Positions 43,823 to 52,267 of a stretch of DNA of 64,000 bases are shown one piece after another (position 1 is the stretch's first letter; each line of letters begins with the position of its first letter). Position numbers and translations under genes: made by a program. The notes below the pieces were generated by a model, which was not told the origin of the DNA, did not search any database, and was given only the letters and a program-made list of their open reading frames with translations. This stretch comes from Sideroxydans sp. (GTDB taxonomy: Bacteria; Pseudomonadota; Gammaproteobacteria; Burkholderiales; Gallionellaceae). Location: NCBI GenBank assembly GCA_028687425.1, contig JAQUAD010000001.1:62001-126000 (forward strand). The letters are read 5' to 3'.

Positions 43823-44275
43823 ATGGAACTGATACTTTGGCGGCATGCCGAGGCAGCAGACGGCGCACCCGATCATGAACGTGAATTGACCGCGAAAGGT
43901 CGCAAGCAGGCCGACAAGATGGCCGCATTCCTGCGCGACCGCTTACCCGAACATACCCGCATCCTGGTCAGCCCGGCCAGACGCACACAACAGACCGCAC
44001 TCGCACTCACCAAACACTACATCACCGATGCCGCGCTGGGTACATCCGCCAGTCCGCAAAACGTGCTGGATGCCGTCGGCTGGCCGGATGCCGAAGGCAC
44101 GGTGCTGGTGGTTGGCCACCAGCCCACGCTGGGACAGATCGCGGCACGGCTGCTGTCGGATTCCAACGCGGGGTTCAGTGTCAAGAAAGGCGCGGTGTGG
44201 TGGCTGGTGCGCAAAACGAACGAGGGCGATTTCCAGACCAATCTGAAATTGGTCATCGCGCCGGAAAGTCTGTAA
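43823..44275 (+). CDS. sixA: SixA-like phosphohistidine phosphatase
   Basis: 150 residues of the histidine phosphatase superfamily. The catalytic RHA motif reads LWRHAEA (H8 nucleophile), with SPARRTQQTA and the second histidine in VVGHQPTLG. SixA removes phosphate from phosphohistidine proteins such as HPt domains. GGGAGAGG precedes the ATG. Its place between two polyphosphate genes suggests a role linked to phosphohistidine turnover, possibly of PPK1; that link is inference. Confidence 0.9.
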   Translation: MELILWRHAEAADGAPDHERELTAKGRKQADKMAAFLRDRLPEHTRILVSPARRTQQTALALTKHYITDAALGTSASPQNVLDAVGWPDAEGTVLVVGHQPTLGQIAARLLSDSNAGFSVKKGAVWWLVRKTNEGDFQTNLKLVIAPESL

Positions 44276-44291
44276 CGCAAGGGAGAAGAAA

Positions 44292-45776
44292 ATGTTTGAA
44301 TCTGCCGAGCTCGGCCACAAGATAGACAAAGCCACCTATGACGCCGAAGTGCCCAAGCTGCGCGAAGCGTTGCTGGATGCACAGATGGAACTGGCCAAGC
44401 AAGCAAAGTTCCCGGTGGTCATTCTGATCGGCGGTGTGGACGGCGCCGGTCGCGGCGAGACCGTGAACCTGCTCAACGAATGGATGGACCCGCGCTTCCT
44501 GCAGACGCACGGCATGGGCGAGCCTTCCGACGAAGAACTGGACCGTCCCATGATGTGGCGCTTCTGGCGCGAACTGCCGCCGAAAGGTCGCATCGGCATC
44601 TTCCTCGGCTCCTGGTATACCTGGCCCATCCTCAACCGCGTACGCGGCGTGACCAAGAATGCCGAACTCGACCAAAGTCTGGAACGGGCCAAGCGGCTGG
44701 AAAAGATGCTGGTGGACGAAGGTGCATTGGTGCTCAAGTTCTGGATGCACCTGTCCAAGGCGAAGCAGGACAAACGGCTCAAGGCGCTGGAAAAAGACCC
44801 CAAGACCCGCTGGCGCGTGACCAAACGTGATTGGGAGCACTACACGCTGTACGACAAATTCAGCGCGGTGAATGAGCGCGTGATCCGCCATACCAGCACG
44901 GCCGATGCGCCGTGGACGATCATCGAAGGCTATGACGCGCGCTATCGCAGTCTGACAGTAGGCAAGATCATTCTCGATGCGATCAGCAAGCGCATGAAAC
45001 AGCCCGCCAAGCGAGTGTCCGAAGTCACCGCGCCGCCGCCCATGCCGTCCATCGATCAGCTCAACGTATTGAAGACGCTGGATCTGAAACAGAAGCTGGA
45101 CAAGAAAAAATACGAAAGCGAGCTGGAAAAATACCAGGGCAAGCTCGCCCTGCTGACGCGTTCCCCCAAGTTCAAAAAGATCACCGTCATTGCCATGTTT
45201 GAAGGCAACGATGCCGCCGGCAAGGGCGGCGCCGTGCGGCGTATCACCAGCGCACTCGATGCACGCCAGTACAACATCATCCCCATCGCCGCACCGACCG
45301 AAGAAGAGCGCGCGCAACCGTATCTGTGGCGCTTCTGGCGCCATGTGCCGCGGCGTGGTCGCGTCACCATCTTCGACCGCTCATGGTACGGCCGGGTACT
45401 GGTCGAACGCGTCGAGAAATTCTGTTCCGCAGCCGACTGGATGCGCGCCTACAGCGAGATCAACGATTTCGAATCGCAACTGGTGCGGCACGACATCGTG
45501 GTGGTCAAGTTCTGGCTGGCGATCAGCAAGGATGAGCAGCTGCGCCGCTTCAAGGAACGGGAGAAGATCGGTTTCAAGCGTTTCAAGATCACCGAGGAAG
45601 ACTGGCGCAACCGCGAGAAATGGGACGACTACGAGCATGCCGTGTGCGACATGGTGGACAGGACCAGCACCGAGATCGCGCCGTGGACGCTGGTCGAAGC
45701 CAATGACAAGAACTTTGCCCGCATCAAGGTGCTCAAGACCTTGTGCGAGCGAATCGAGGGGGCGCTGAAAAAATAG
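44292..45776 (+). CDS. pap: Two-domain PPK2-family polyphosphate:AMP phosphotransferase
   Basis: 494 residues with two tandem PPK2 domains. The C-terminal domain has an intact Walker A (EGNDAAGKGGAV, near residues 301-314), FDRSWYGRVLVERVE and the lid RRGRVTIFDRSWY. The N-terminal domain has degenerate counterparts: GVDGAGRGET, with Arg for the Walker Lys, and LGSWYTWPILNR lacking the Asp. This is the class II PPK2/PAP layout, in which the C-terminal half is catalytic and phosphorylates AMP to ADP with polyphosphate. AAGGGAGAAG precedes the ATG. Confidence 0.93.
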   Translation: MFESAELGHKIDKATYDAEVPKLREALLDAQMELAKQAKFPVVILIGGVDGAGRGETVNLLNEWMDPRFLQTHGMGEPSDEELDRPMMWRFWRELPPKGRIGIFLGSWYTWPILNRVRGVTKNAELDQSLERAKRLEKMLVDEGALVLKFWMHLSKAKQDKRLKALEKDPKTRWRVTKRDWEHYTLYDKFSAVNERVIRHTSTADAPWTIIEGYDARYRSLTVGKIILDAISKRMKQPAKRVSEVTAPPPMPSIDQLNVLKTLDLKQKLDKKKYESELEKYQGKLALLTRSPKFKKITVIAMFEGNDAAGKGGAVRRITSALDARQYNIIPIAAPTEEERAQPYLWRFWRHVPRRGRVTIFDRSWYGRVLVERVEKFCSAADWMRAYSEINDFESQLVRHDIVVVKFWLAISKDEQLRRFKEREKIGFKRFKITEEDWRNREKWDDYEHAVCDMVDRTSTEIAPWTLVEANDKNFARIKVLKTLCERIEGALKK

Positions 45777-45815
45777 GCGCGGTCATGTGTTGCAACTCAA
45801 CCGAAGGAGGCTGCC

Positions 45816-46436
45816 ATGAGCAAAACTAAAGTGTTGGTGTTGTACTACTCGGCTTACGGACATATCGAGACCATGGCGCAGGCCGTTGCCGCCGGCGTAC
45901 GCGAAGTGGAGGATTGCGAGTCCACCATCAAGCGCGTGCCTGAGCTGGTACCGGAAGAGGTGGCGCTCAAATCCGGCCTCAAGCTCGACCAAGCGGCACC
46001 CATCGCGCAACCGAACGAACTGTCCGACTACGACGCAGTCATCTTCGGCAGCCCTACGCGTTTCGGCAACATGGCCGCCCAGATGCGCAATTTTCTGGAT
46101 CAGACCGGCGGACTGTGGATGAAGGGTTCATTGATCGGCAAGGTGGGCAGTGTGTTCACTTCCAGCGCTACCCAGCACGGCGGGCAGGAGAGCACCATCC
46201 TGTCGTTTCACACCACTCTGCTGCACCACGGCATGGTGATCGTCGGCGTCCCTTACTCCTGTGCCGAGCAGATGCGCATCGATGAGATCACGGGCGGCTC
46301 GCCCTATGGCGCTAGCACCATCGCCGGCGGCGACGGCAAACGCATGCCGTCCGCGAACGAACTGCATATCGCGCGTTTTCAGGGCAGTCATGTGGCGAAG
46401 CTTACGCGCCAGTTGCAGATAGGCAGGCAGGCCTAG
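45816..46436 (+). CDS. wrbA: WrbA, NAD(P)H:quinone oxidoreductase
   Basis: 206 residues with a flavodoxin-like fold: [14 protein letters not shown] as the FMN phosphate loop, [14 protein letters not shown], and the [17 protein letters not shown] segment typical of WrbA. It performs two-electron quinone reduction against oxidative stress. AAGGAGG precedes the ATG. Confidence 0.96.
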   Translation: MSKTKVLVLYYSAYGHIETMAQAVAAGVREVEDCESTIKRVPELVPEEVALKSGLKLDQAAPIAQPNELSDYDAVIFGSPTRFGNMAAQMRNFLDQTGGLWMKGSLIGKVGSVFTSSATQHGGQESTILSFHTTLLHHGMVIVGVPYSCAEQMRIDEITGGSPYGASTIAGGDGKRMPSANELHIARFQGSHVAKLTRQLQIGRQA

Positions 46437-46456
46437 CAGCGCGGGAAGGCTGGCTG

Positions 46457-46840
46457 CTACTTGGCCTCGTCGATCATCTGCATCATTTTCTGCTCCACCT
46501 CCTGCGCCACGACGGCAAGCGCGGGGTTTTGTGACAATGAAGCAAGGATGGCGGCAGGTTTGATCATGCCAATGTGCGTCTTGCCGCCTTCGGTGTAGAC
46601 CGAGATGCGGCAGGGCAGGGCCATGTTCAGGCGCATGTCCGCCGCCATCACTTTGGATGCCTGCAGCGGATTGCATACCTCGAACACCCGGCATTGCGGT
46701 TCGAAGGCGACGCCCTTGCCACGCAAGGTGTTGCCGATGTCATGCACATGCAGCACACCGAAGCCGTGCTTCTTCACGGATGCATCCAGATCGGTGGCAG
46801 CCTGCTCGAAAGATTTTTCGCTATCAACTATGTAATACAT
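46457..46840 (-). CDS. DUF302 family protein
   Basis: 127 residues. The segments FEQAATDLDASVKKHGFGVL and EVCNPLQASKVM match the DUF302 fold, including the family's CNP motif. Function unknown. A strong CAGGAGAACC precedes the ATG. The start lies within the last codons of the DUF2288 gene (17-bp overlap), so the two are probably co-translated. Confidence 0.88.
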   Translation of the reverse strand: MYYIVDSEKSFEQAATDLDASVKKHGFGVLHVHDIGNTLRGKGVAFEPQCRVFEVCNPLQASKVMAADMRLNMALPCRISVYTEGGKTHIGMIKPAAILASLSQNPALAVVAQEVEQKMMQMIDEAK

Positions 46841-47138
46841 TGCGGTTCTCCTGTATCAACACATAAGGCCTTGCGACCACGGCCCATACGATGGTGTCAG
46901 CTTCATACCAGCCCAATGCCTGTTCATCGGTGACACGAGCGATCCGGCCTTCAGACATCCAGGCAGAGACCAGCTCCGCATTGTCTTGTGCGATCTGATA
47001 TGCGACATCCACCAGATCGAGTGCGGGGCTGACGAAGATCGTCGCGCCGCTGGCGAAGTAGCGCTGCAGGTCGCGCCAGGCGATCTGTGCGGTCTCAAGA
47101 TTGATCTGGCCGCGCAGCAGCTTCTCGTCGTTGTCCAT
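46824..47138 (-). CDS. DUF2288 family protein
   Basis: 104 residues from the ATG at 47138 (six bases after AGGA); an ATG at 47144 is too close to it. Typical segments are LETAQIAWRDLQRYFASG, DLVDVA and the ATDEQALGW-like VTDEQALGW near the C-terminus. Role unknown. It is coupled to the genes on both sides. Confidence 0.88.
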   Translation of the reverse strand: MDNDEKLLRGQINLETAQIAWRDLQRYFASGATIFVSPALDLVDVAYQIAQDNAELVSAWMSEGRIARVTDEQALGWYEADTIVWAVVARPYVLIQENRNVLHS

Positions 47139-47140
47139 CT

Positions 47141-47515
47141 TCATTCCTGTTCTTTCTTTGCTTCGGTCATCGAATTGCGGGTTTCCAGTTCGTTCCAGAT
47201 GGCGCGCGCGATGTTCACCCAGGCAGATTCGCGTTCAGACAACGCATCCAGCTGGGTCATATATGCCGGCCCGAAATTGGCGACATGGCTCTTGTGCATC
47301 AACACCGCCATACCATACAGCTCGATCTTGATCCGCGCCTGCATGTTGCCATTGGCGGCAGCCTTGCTATAGCTGTCGAGATGGCTCAATACATCCTGCG
47401 CAAAGGAATGTGCGGCTACAGCATCGCTGAAGTCCAGATCAAGAATGATGCATTTGCGCTCGATCTCCAGCTCGAGCTCATGCTCTATCTTGAAAGCGAT
47501 ATCGTCACCGAACAT
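47141..47515 (-). CDS. Uncharacterised small acidic protein
   Basis: 124 residues from the ATG at 47515, with GAGGA nine bases upstream. I do not recognise it. It is soluble-looking and acidic at the N-terminus (DDIAFKIEHELELEIERK), with no membrane segment or cysteine motif beyond one Cys. It lies between the carbonic anhydrase and DUF2288 genes with almost no spacing, indicating an operon. Confidence 0.75.
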   Translation of the reverse strand: MFGDDIAFKIEHELELEIERKCIILDLDFSDAVAAHSFAQDVLSHLDSYSKAAANGNMQARIKIELYGMAVLMHKSHVANFGPAYMTQLDALSERESAWVNIARAIWNELETRNSMTEAKKEQE

Positions 47516-47516
47516 T

Positions 47517-48053
47517 TCAGGCAATCCTCTTCAGGTAGTTGTCTTTTACGCGCATGTAATGTTCTGCGGAATAACGCAGATATTCGATCTCTTCAGCGGT
47601 CAGCGCGCGCACCGCCTTGGCTGGACGCCCCATGTACAGCATGCCGCTCTCCAGTGTTTTTCCCGGCGAGATCAGGCTGCCCGCGCCCACCATCACATGG
47701 TCGGGGATCACCACATCGTCCATGATGATGGAGCCCATGCCGATCAGGCACTCGTTGCCGATGGTGCAGCCGTGCAGGATCACCGAATGTCCCACCGTCA
47801 CATAATCGCCGACGATGAGCGGCGAGCCTTCCGGCTTGTCGGTCGTCCTGTGCGATACATGGCCCATGGTCAGGTCCTGCACATTCGAACCGCGCCCGAT
47901 CACGATGCGGTTCACATCGCCGCGCAACACCGTATTGCACCAGATGGAGCAGTCGTCACCCAGCGTCACATCGCCGATCACCTGACAGGAAGGATGCAGG
48001 TAGACGTTGTCGCCGATGGCGGGGGAGGTATCGAGATAATCGGAAAGCGGCAT
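47517..48053 (-). CDS. Gamma-carbonic anhydrase family protein
   Basis: 178 residues of hexapeptide repeats forming a left-handed beta helix. Candidate zinc-ligand histidines lie in MGHVSH and in TVGHSVILHGC, as in the YrdA/Cam family. The RGDVNRIVIG segment is also typical. It may be a carbonic anhydrase or a related acyltransferase-like enzyme; activity cannot be fixed from sequence. Confidence 0.92.
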   Translation of the reverse strand: MPLSDYLDTSPAIGDNVYLHPSCQVIGDVTLGDDCSIWCNTVLRGDVNRIVIGRGSNVQDLTMGHVSHRTTDKPEGSPLIVGDYVTVGHSVILHGCTIGNECLIGMGSIIMDDVVIPDHVMVGAGSLISPGKTLESGMLYMGRPAKAVRALTAEEIEYLRYSAEHYMRVKDNYLKRIA

Positions 48054-48063
48054 CGTCAGGTAC

Positions 48064-48591
48064 TCACACGAAGTTCAGTTCGATGAAGAATTCATGCTGA
48101 TCCACCTTCACCGGCAGCAACACCGTCTGCCCGCCGTGATGGTGTTCGATCTCATGCCCGTCGCCATGCATCGTCTGCGGCGTCTGCATGTCGAACTCCA
48201 TGCCTTTCTCGGACAGGATGCGTTTCGCGCCGCCCACCAGCATGTTGGAAAGTTCGCCTGCCAGGTCGGTCGCATCCTTGTTGATGTCGGTGATTTCGTG
48301 GCCCAGCAGCTTGCGCGAGATCTCGCCCAGCGCAGGCATGGGCAAGGAGATCGCCACGCTACCGTTCGAGCCTTCCGCCTTCATGCCGATCAGGGCAGAG
48401 ACGCCGTCCTTTACCGTTTTATCGGATTTCGGCACCGGCACGCCGAGCTCGACCTTGCTGTTCATCATCGTCGAAAAGATTGTGTGCAGAGAATCCATCA
48501 ACGCATTGATGATCACAATATCCGGATGGTTGCCGTCCGCCAGCGTTTCTTCTTTCTTCCTGGATCTACCTGTCCCTGTCTTATGCGCCAT
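48064..48591 (-). CDS. CheX-like chemotaxis phosphatase domain protein
   Basis: 175 residues from the ATG at 48591, preceded by GGGAGGA. The core resembles CheC/CheX phosphatases, with an ExxN motif in DLAGELSNMLVGGAK. The basic N-terminal tail (HKTGTGRSRKKEE) and an HHH-rich C-terminal loop are extra. Such proteins dephosphorylate CheY-like receivers. No chemotaxis gene adjoins it, but PilG and PilH are encoded 14 kb away. It lies just upstream of the carbonic anhydrase gene. Confidence 0.82.
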   Translation of the reverse strand: MAHKTGTGRSRKKEETLADGNHPDIVIINALMDSLHTIFSTMMNSKVELGVPVPKSDKTVKDGVSALIGMKAEGSNGSVAISLPMPALGEISRKLLGHEITDINKDATDLAGELSNMLVGGAKRILSEKGMEFDMQTPQTMHGDGHEIEHHHGGQTVLLPVKVDQHEFFIELNFV

Positions 48592-48702
48592 CTTGTCCTC
48601 CCGAAGCTGAGCGGACATTGTAATGCGCTGACGGAGGTCTTCCAGCGGAAATTGCCGCTGCAGGGATGGCTGTAACAAACTACGGCAGGGAAATGCCGGG
48701 CG

Positions 48703-49809
48703 TCAGGACTTGGCGTTACCGAACAGTGCAGGGCCGGCAGGCGGGCCGCGCCAGAACTGTGGCGGTGCCGAGACTTGCGCCCCCAGCTTTGCCGCCGCAT
48801 GCCAAGGCCAGCGCGGGTCGTAGAGCATGCCGCGACCCACGGCCACCAGGTCGGCACGGCCTTCGGTAATGATGGACTCGGCCTGCTCCGGCTCGGTGAT
48901 CAAGCCCACCGCGATGGTCGGCAGGCCGGTCTCGCGTTTGATGCGTTCCGCGAACGGCACTTGGTAGCTCGGGATCAGCGGCACCTGCTGCTGCGGCGAC
49001 AAACCACCGCTGGAAACGTGGATGAAGTTGCAAGCGTGTTTCTTCAGCTCGTGCGCCAGCGCCACACTCTGCTCGATATCCCAGCCGCCAGCCACCCAGT
49101 CCGAAGCCGAGATGCGGATGCCCACTGTCATTTCAGGCGCCGCCTTGCGCACTGCCTTGAACACCTCCAGCGGGAAGCGCATGCGGTTTTCCAGCGAGCC
49201 GCCGTAGGCATCCGTACGCGTGTTGGTCAGCGGCGAAAGGAACTCGTGCAACAGATAGCCGTGCGCTGCATGCACCTCGATCGCATCCAGCCCGATGTGT
49301 TGCGCGCGCAGTGCCGCAGAGACCCAGGCCTGTTTGATGCGCTGCATGCTGGCATCGTCCAATGCCTGCGGCGCGCGGTCGGTGTCAAAGAAAGGCAGGG
49401 CGGAAGGCGCCATTGTCTGCCAGCCGCCGGTTTCCTGTCCTTGCTGCTTGCCGCCCTCCCACGCCAGGTCGCACGAAGCCTTGCGTCCGGCATGCGCCAG
49501 CTGGATCGCGACAGGCATGCAAGAATATTTCCGCACCGCATCCAGTACATGCTTCAGCGCATCCGCGTTCTGGTCCGACCACAGGCCGAGGTCGGCATAC
49601 GAGATGCGCCCCTCAGGCAGCACCGCCGTCGCCTCGATGATCAGCAGCCCCGCGCCCGAATGCGACAGCGTGCCGTAATGTATGGTGTGCCAGTCGGTCG
49701 CATTGCCATCCACTGCCGAGTATTGGCACATTGGCGGGATGACGATGCGGTTGGGGAGGTGCAGTTTGCTAAGGGTGAAAGGGGAGAATAGTTTGGACAT
49801 GGTGTTCAT
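48703..49809 (-). CDS. Old yellow enzyme, YqjM/NamA-type NADPH dehydrogenase
   Basis: 368 residues, FMN-dependent TIM barrel. The thermophilic-like/YqjM subclass cysteine is in PPMCQYSA, with substrate-binding QLAHAGRKAS and HAAHGYLLHEFLSP, and the C-terminal FMN-phosphate region AVGRGMLYDPRWPWHAA. It reduces activated C=C bonds in xenobiotics or oxidised metabolites. An ATG three codons in (49800) is an alternative start. Confidence 0.94.
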   Translation of the reverse strand: MNTMSKLFSPFTLSKLHLPNRIVIPPMCQYSAVDGNATDWHTIHYGTLSHSGAGLLIIEATAVLPEGRISYADLGLWSDQNADALKHVLDAVRKYSCMPVAIQLAHAGRKASCDLAWEGGKQQGQETGGWQTMAPSALPFFDTDRAPQALDDASMQRIKQAWVSAALRAQHIGLDAIEVHAAHGYLLHEFLSPLTNTRTDAYGGSLENRMRFPLEVFKAVRKAAPEMTVGIRISASDWVAGGWDIEQSVALAHELKKHACNFIHVSSGGLSPQQQVPLIPSYQVPFAERIKRETGLPTIAVGLITEPEQAESIITEGRADLVAVGRGMLYDPRWPWHAAAKLGAQVSAPPQFWRGPPAGPALFGNAKS

Positions 49810-49828
49810 TCTACGTTGATCGGGATGA

Positions 49829-50113
49829 TCACAGTTCTTCAGGCCACATCCTGGCCGTGTGTATCACCGACAAGATGTGCACCTCATCTGCATCCACGCG
49901 ATAAGCCAGCACGAAAGGAAAGCGGCCCACGGCCAGCTCGCGGGTGCCTGCGACGCGTCCTGACCTGCCGACCAATGGATTCGATGGCAATGCTTCTGCC
50001 GACTTGCGCAGGATGGTGATCACACGCCGTGCTGCCTGCGGGTTCTCCTGTGCGATGTAATCATGGATCTCCGCAAGATCCGCCCAGGCTTGCGGAGTGA
50101 AGCGCAGTTTCAT
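49829..50113 (-). CDS. parE: ParE/RelE-family toxin
   Basis: 94 residues of the ParE/RelE fold: LRFTPQAWADLAEIHDYIAQENPQAA, the NPLVGRSGRV loop and the C-terminal HTARMWPEEL. ParE toxins poison gyrase. It overlaps its antitoxin by 4 bp, the hallmark of a toxin-antitoxin operon. Confidence 0.92.
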   Translation of the reverse strand: MKLRFTPQAWADLAEIHDYIAQENPQAARRVITILRKSAEALPSNPLVGRSGRVAGTRELAVGRFPFVLAYRVDADEVHILSVIHTARMWPEEL

Positions 50114-50349
50114 TCCTGCGGCTCGGTATAGCGCGCGAAGAACGCCTCCATCTCATCGTCCGAAACGAACTCGCCACGTTGTGCCTGAGCCAGCCCTTCC
50201 TGAATTCTTGCCGTGATGCGGCGTTGTTGTGCCAGATAAAGCGATAGCGCTTCGTTCGCCAATTCGATTTCGCTACGATGGCTCGTTTCGGCCAAGTGGT
50301 CGAGCTGGTCTTTCAGATCGGTGCGAATTTCAAGCGTGGCTGTATTCAT
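50110..50349 (-). CDS. Ribbon-helix-helix antitoxin (ParD-like)
   Basis: 79 residues. The N-terminal half fits a ribbon-helix-helix pattern (TLEIRTDLKDQLDHLAETSHRSEIELANEAL). The acidic C-terminal tail (SDDEMEAFFARYTEPQE) would neutralise the toxin. CGGAGAATCC precedes the ATG. It is likely autoregulatory with its toxin. Confidence 0.9.
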   Translation of the reverse strand: MNTATLEIRTDLKDQLDHLAETSHRSEIELANEALSLYLAQQRRITARIQEGLAQAQRGEFVSDDEMEAFFARYTEPQE

Positions 50350-50461
50350 GTGGATTCTCCGAAATCTGACGTAACGATACTACGCTAGGAAACAGTGGTC
50401 TGTCCCCGATTGTTCCGATTGTTTTGCTGAAATACAAAGGTTGGAATAGCGCGAGGTAAAC

Positions 50462-51142
50462 TCACTTTACCTTTTCCCACATTTTTGCATGGGGTGAAAT
50501 ATTCGGCTTTTTCAGCACACGCGCTTTTTGTCGACGGACTAATTCTCGATATATAGCAGTCACCTGAATTTCCTTCGACTTGCTCTGCTCCTTTCCAAGT
50601 AGCTCTAGCAATCGATCGGCTAGTTGCGGAGATTCGGCTGCTGCATCGCCTAACATTTCCTCAAAAATTGCTTCTCGAATAAATTCAGGCGCCGAAGAAA
50701 AACCATTATGAAAGTCTGTGAGGTAATTAAAAAACTGCTCGAACTCTTCATTTGTAGGAAGAAACCTATCATTTTTTGCCTCACACTTTGATTCTTGTGA
50801 AATTAGCTTTTGCACCGCTTTCTTGAGGGCGTCGTAAGTCGCGTTTCCAATAACTCCTGATATTGCAGCAATGGCGATGAAAGTAGCCATCTCACCGAGT
50901 GGCGCGAGAAAAGGTTTTATTTTGCTATCGGTGCGTTCCTCATAATACTGGCGATACTGATAGCCGTATCTGAGGCAATAAAAAGCGTAGCGATAAATCT
51001 CAAATTGTTGCTTGAGATTGATAGTGGTTCCGCAATCAGGACAGATAATTGAAGGAGCCGTTTTGTCACCGTGTAATATTGCGGCACACGACAGGCAGAG
51101 TATTCGTGTCTTCCTATATTCATTGTCAGCTATTAACGCCAT
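50462..51142 (-). CDS. Uncharacterised zinc-ribbon membrane protein, AT-rich
   Basis: 226 residues; family not recognised. An N-terminal zinc-ribbon-like pair is visible (C16-L-S-C19 and C34-P-D-C37). A hydrophobic, Gly/Ala-rich membrane segment lies at about 84-104 and ends in IGNATYDALKK. The C-terminal half is charged and helical. The DNA is clearly AT-richer than its neighbours by eye, which with the adjacent ParDE pair suggests acquisition by transfer. GCGGAG precedes the ATG. Confidence 0.75.
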   Translation of the reverse strand: MALIADNEYRKTRILCLSCAAILHGDKTAPSIICPDCGTTINLKQQFEIYRYAFYCLRYGYQYRQYYEERTDSKIKPFLAPLGEMATFIAIAAISGVIGNATYDALKKAVQKLISQESKCEAKNDRFLPTNEEFEQFFNYLTDFHNGFSSAPEFIREAIFEEMLGDAAAESPQLADRLLELLGKEQSKSKEIQVTAIYRELVRRQKARVLKKPNISPHAKMWEKVK

Positions 51143-51160
51143 AAGAAACTCCGCACAGTT

Positions 51161-52198
51161 TCATTTCTCGGCAAATTTCCATTTCACTTTTTCCCCTGCT
51201 TTCAACGGCACCAGCTTCGAACCACCAAACTCAACCGTGTGCGGCATCGCCCACTCTTCTTTGCGCAACGTGACCTTGTCTGTATTGCGCGGCAGCCCGT
51301 AGTAATCCGCACCGTAGAAACTGGCGAAGCCTTCCAGCTTGTCCAGCGCGCCGGCGTTCTCGAACGCTTCGGCGTACAGCTCTATGGCGGAATGTGCGCT
51401 GTAGCAGCCGGCGCAGCCGCAGGCGTTCTCCTTGGTGTGCTGGGCGTGCGGGGCGCTGTCGGTGCCGAGGAAGAATTTCTTGCTGCCGCTGGTGGCGGCT
51501 TTCACCAGTGCCTCGCGGTGCGTCTCGCGTTTCAGGATCGGCAGGCAGTAGTAGTGCGGGCGGATGCCGCCGACCAGCATGGCGTTGCGGTTGTACAGCA
51601 GGTGTTGCGGGGTGAGGGTGGCGGCGATGGTGTCCGGCGCGCTCATCACGAACTCGGCGGCATCCTTGGTGGTGATGTGTTCGAACACCACGCGCAGGTT
51701 CGGCAGGTCCTTCAACAGCGGTTGCATCACGCGTTCGATGAACACGGCTTCGCGGTCGAAGATGTCGATGTCGGCGCTGGTCACTTCGCCGTGCACCAGC
51801 AGCGGCATGCCGCAGGCTTGCATGGCTTCCAGCGCGGCATAGGTCTTGCGCAGGTCGGTCACGCCCGCGTCGGAGTTGGTGGTGGCACCTGCCGGATAGA
51901 GCTTCACAGCGTGCACTACGCCGCTGGCTTTTGCTTTGTTGATCTCTTCCGCGCTGGTGTTGTCGGTGAGGTAGAGCGTCATCAGCGGCTCGAACTTCAT
52001 GCCTGCGGGCAGTGCTTTCAGGATGCGCTCGCGGTAGGCCACGGCCTGTTCGGTGGTGGTGACCGGCGGGCGCAGGTTGGGCATGACCACGGCGCGGGCA
52101 AACTGACGCGCGGTGTCGGGCAGGACGGAGGCCATCAGCGCGTCGTCGCGCAGGTGCAAATGCCAGTCGTCGGGGCGGGTGATAGTGAGTTGTTGCAT
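51161..52198 (-). CDS. pyrC: Dihydroorotase, class II (PyrC)
   Basis: 345 residues. The metal site HLH is intact in [10 protein letters not shown] (H13, H15), with the carboxylated-lysine region [19 protein letters not shown] and the active-site LGTDSAPH. It closes carbamoyl-aspartate to dihydroorotate. It supplies the activity missing from PyrX. Its ATG lies directly after the T-run of a perfect hairpin, with no free Shine-Dalgarno. Confidence 0.96.
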   Translation of the reverse strand: MQQLTITRPDDWHLHLRDDALMASVLPDTARQFARAVVMPNLRPPVTTTEQAVAYRERILKALPAGMKFEPLMTLYLTDNTSAEEINKAKASGVVHAVKLYPAGATTNSDAGVTDLRKTYAALEAMQACGMPLLVHGEVTSADIDIFDREAVFIERVMQPLLKDLPNLRVVFEHITTKDAAEFVMSAPDTIAATLTPQHLLYNRNAMLVGGIRPHYYCLPILKRETHREALVKAATSGSKKFFLGTDSAPHAQHTKENACGCAGCYSAHSAIELYAEAFENAGALDKLEGFASFYGADYYGLPRNTDKVTLRKEEWAMPHTVEFGGSKLVPLKAGEKVKWKFAEK

Positions 52199-52233
52199 GA
52201 AAAAATCCCGGCTGATTGAGGTCAGCCGGGATT
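52199..52233 (-). terminator. Hairpin with T-run between the RND pump gene and pyrC: terminator or pyrC leader switch
   Basis: On the minus strand AATCCCGGCTGA and TCAGCCGGGATT form a perfect 12-bp stem with a 6-base loop, followed by a T-run and then C and the pyrC ATG. It fits a rho-independent terminator after the RND gene. Because the only GGGA before pyrC is inside the 3' arm, it may also control pyrC translation. Confidence 0.8.
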
Positions 52234-52267
52234 GTAGCGCGATTGCTCGTGGGTCGTTCGAAGCCGC

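Noticed and set aside
46434-46459. TAGCAGC/GCTGCTA inverted repeat between wrbA and the DUF302 gene as a bidirectional terminator
   Set aside because: Seven-base stem with a 12-base loop, overlapping both stop regions, and no T-run; too weak to call.
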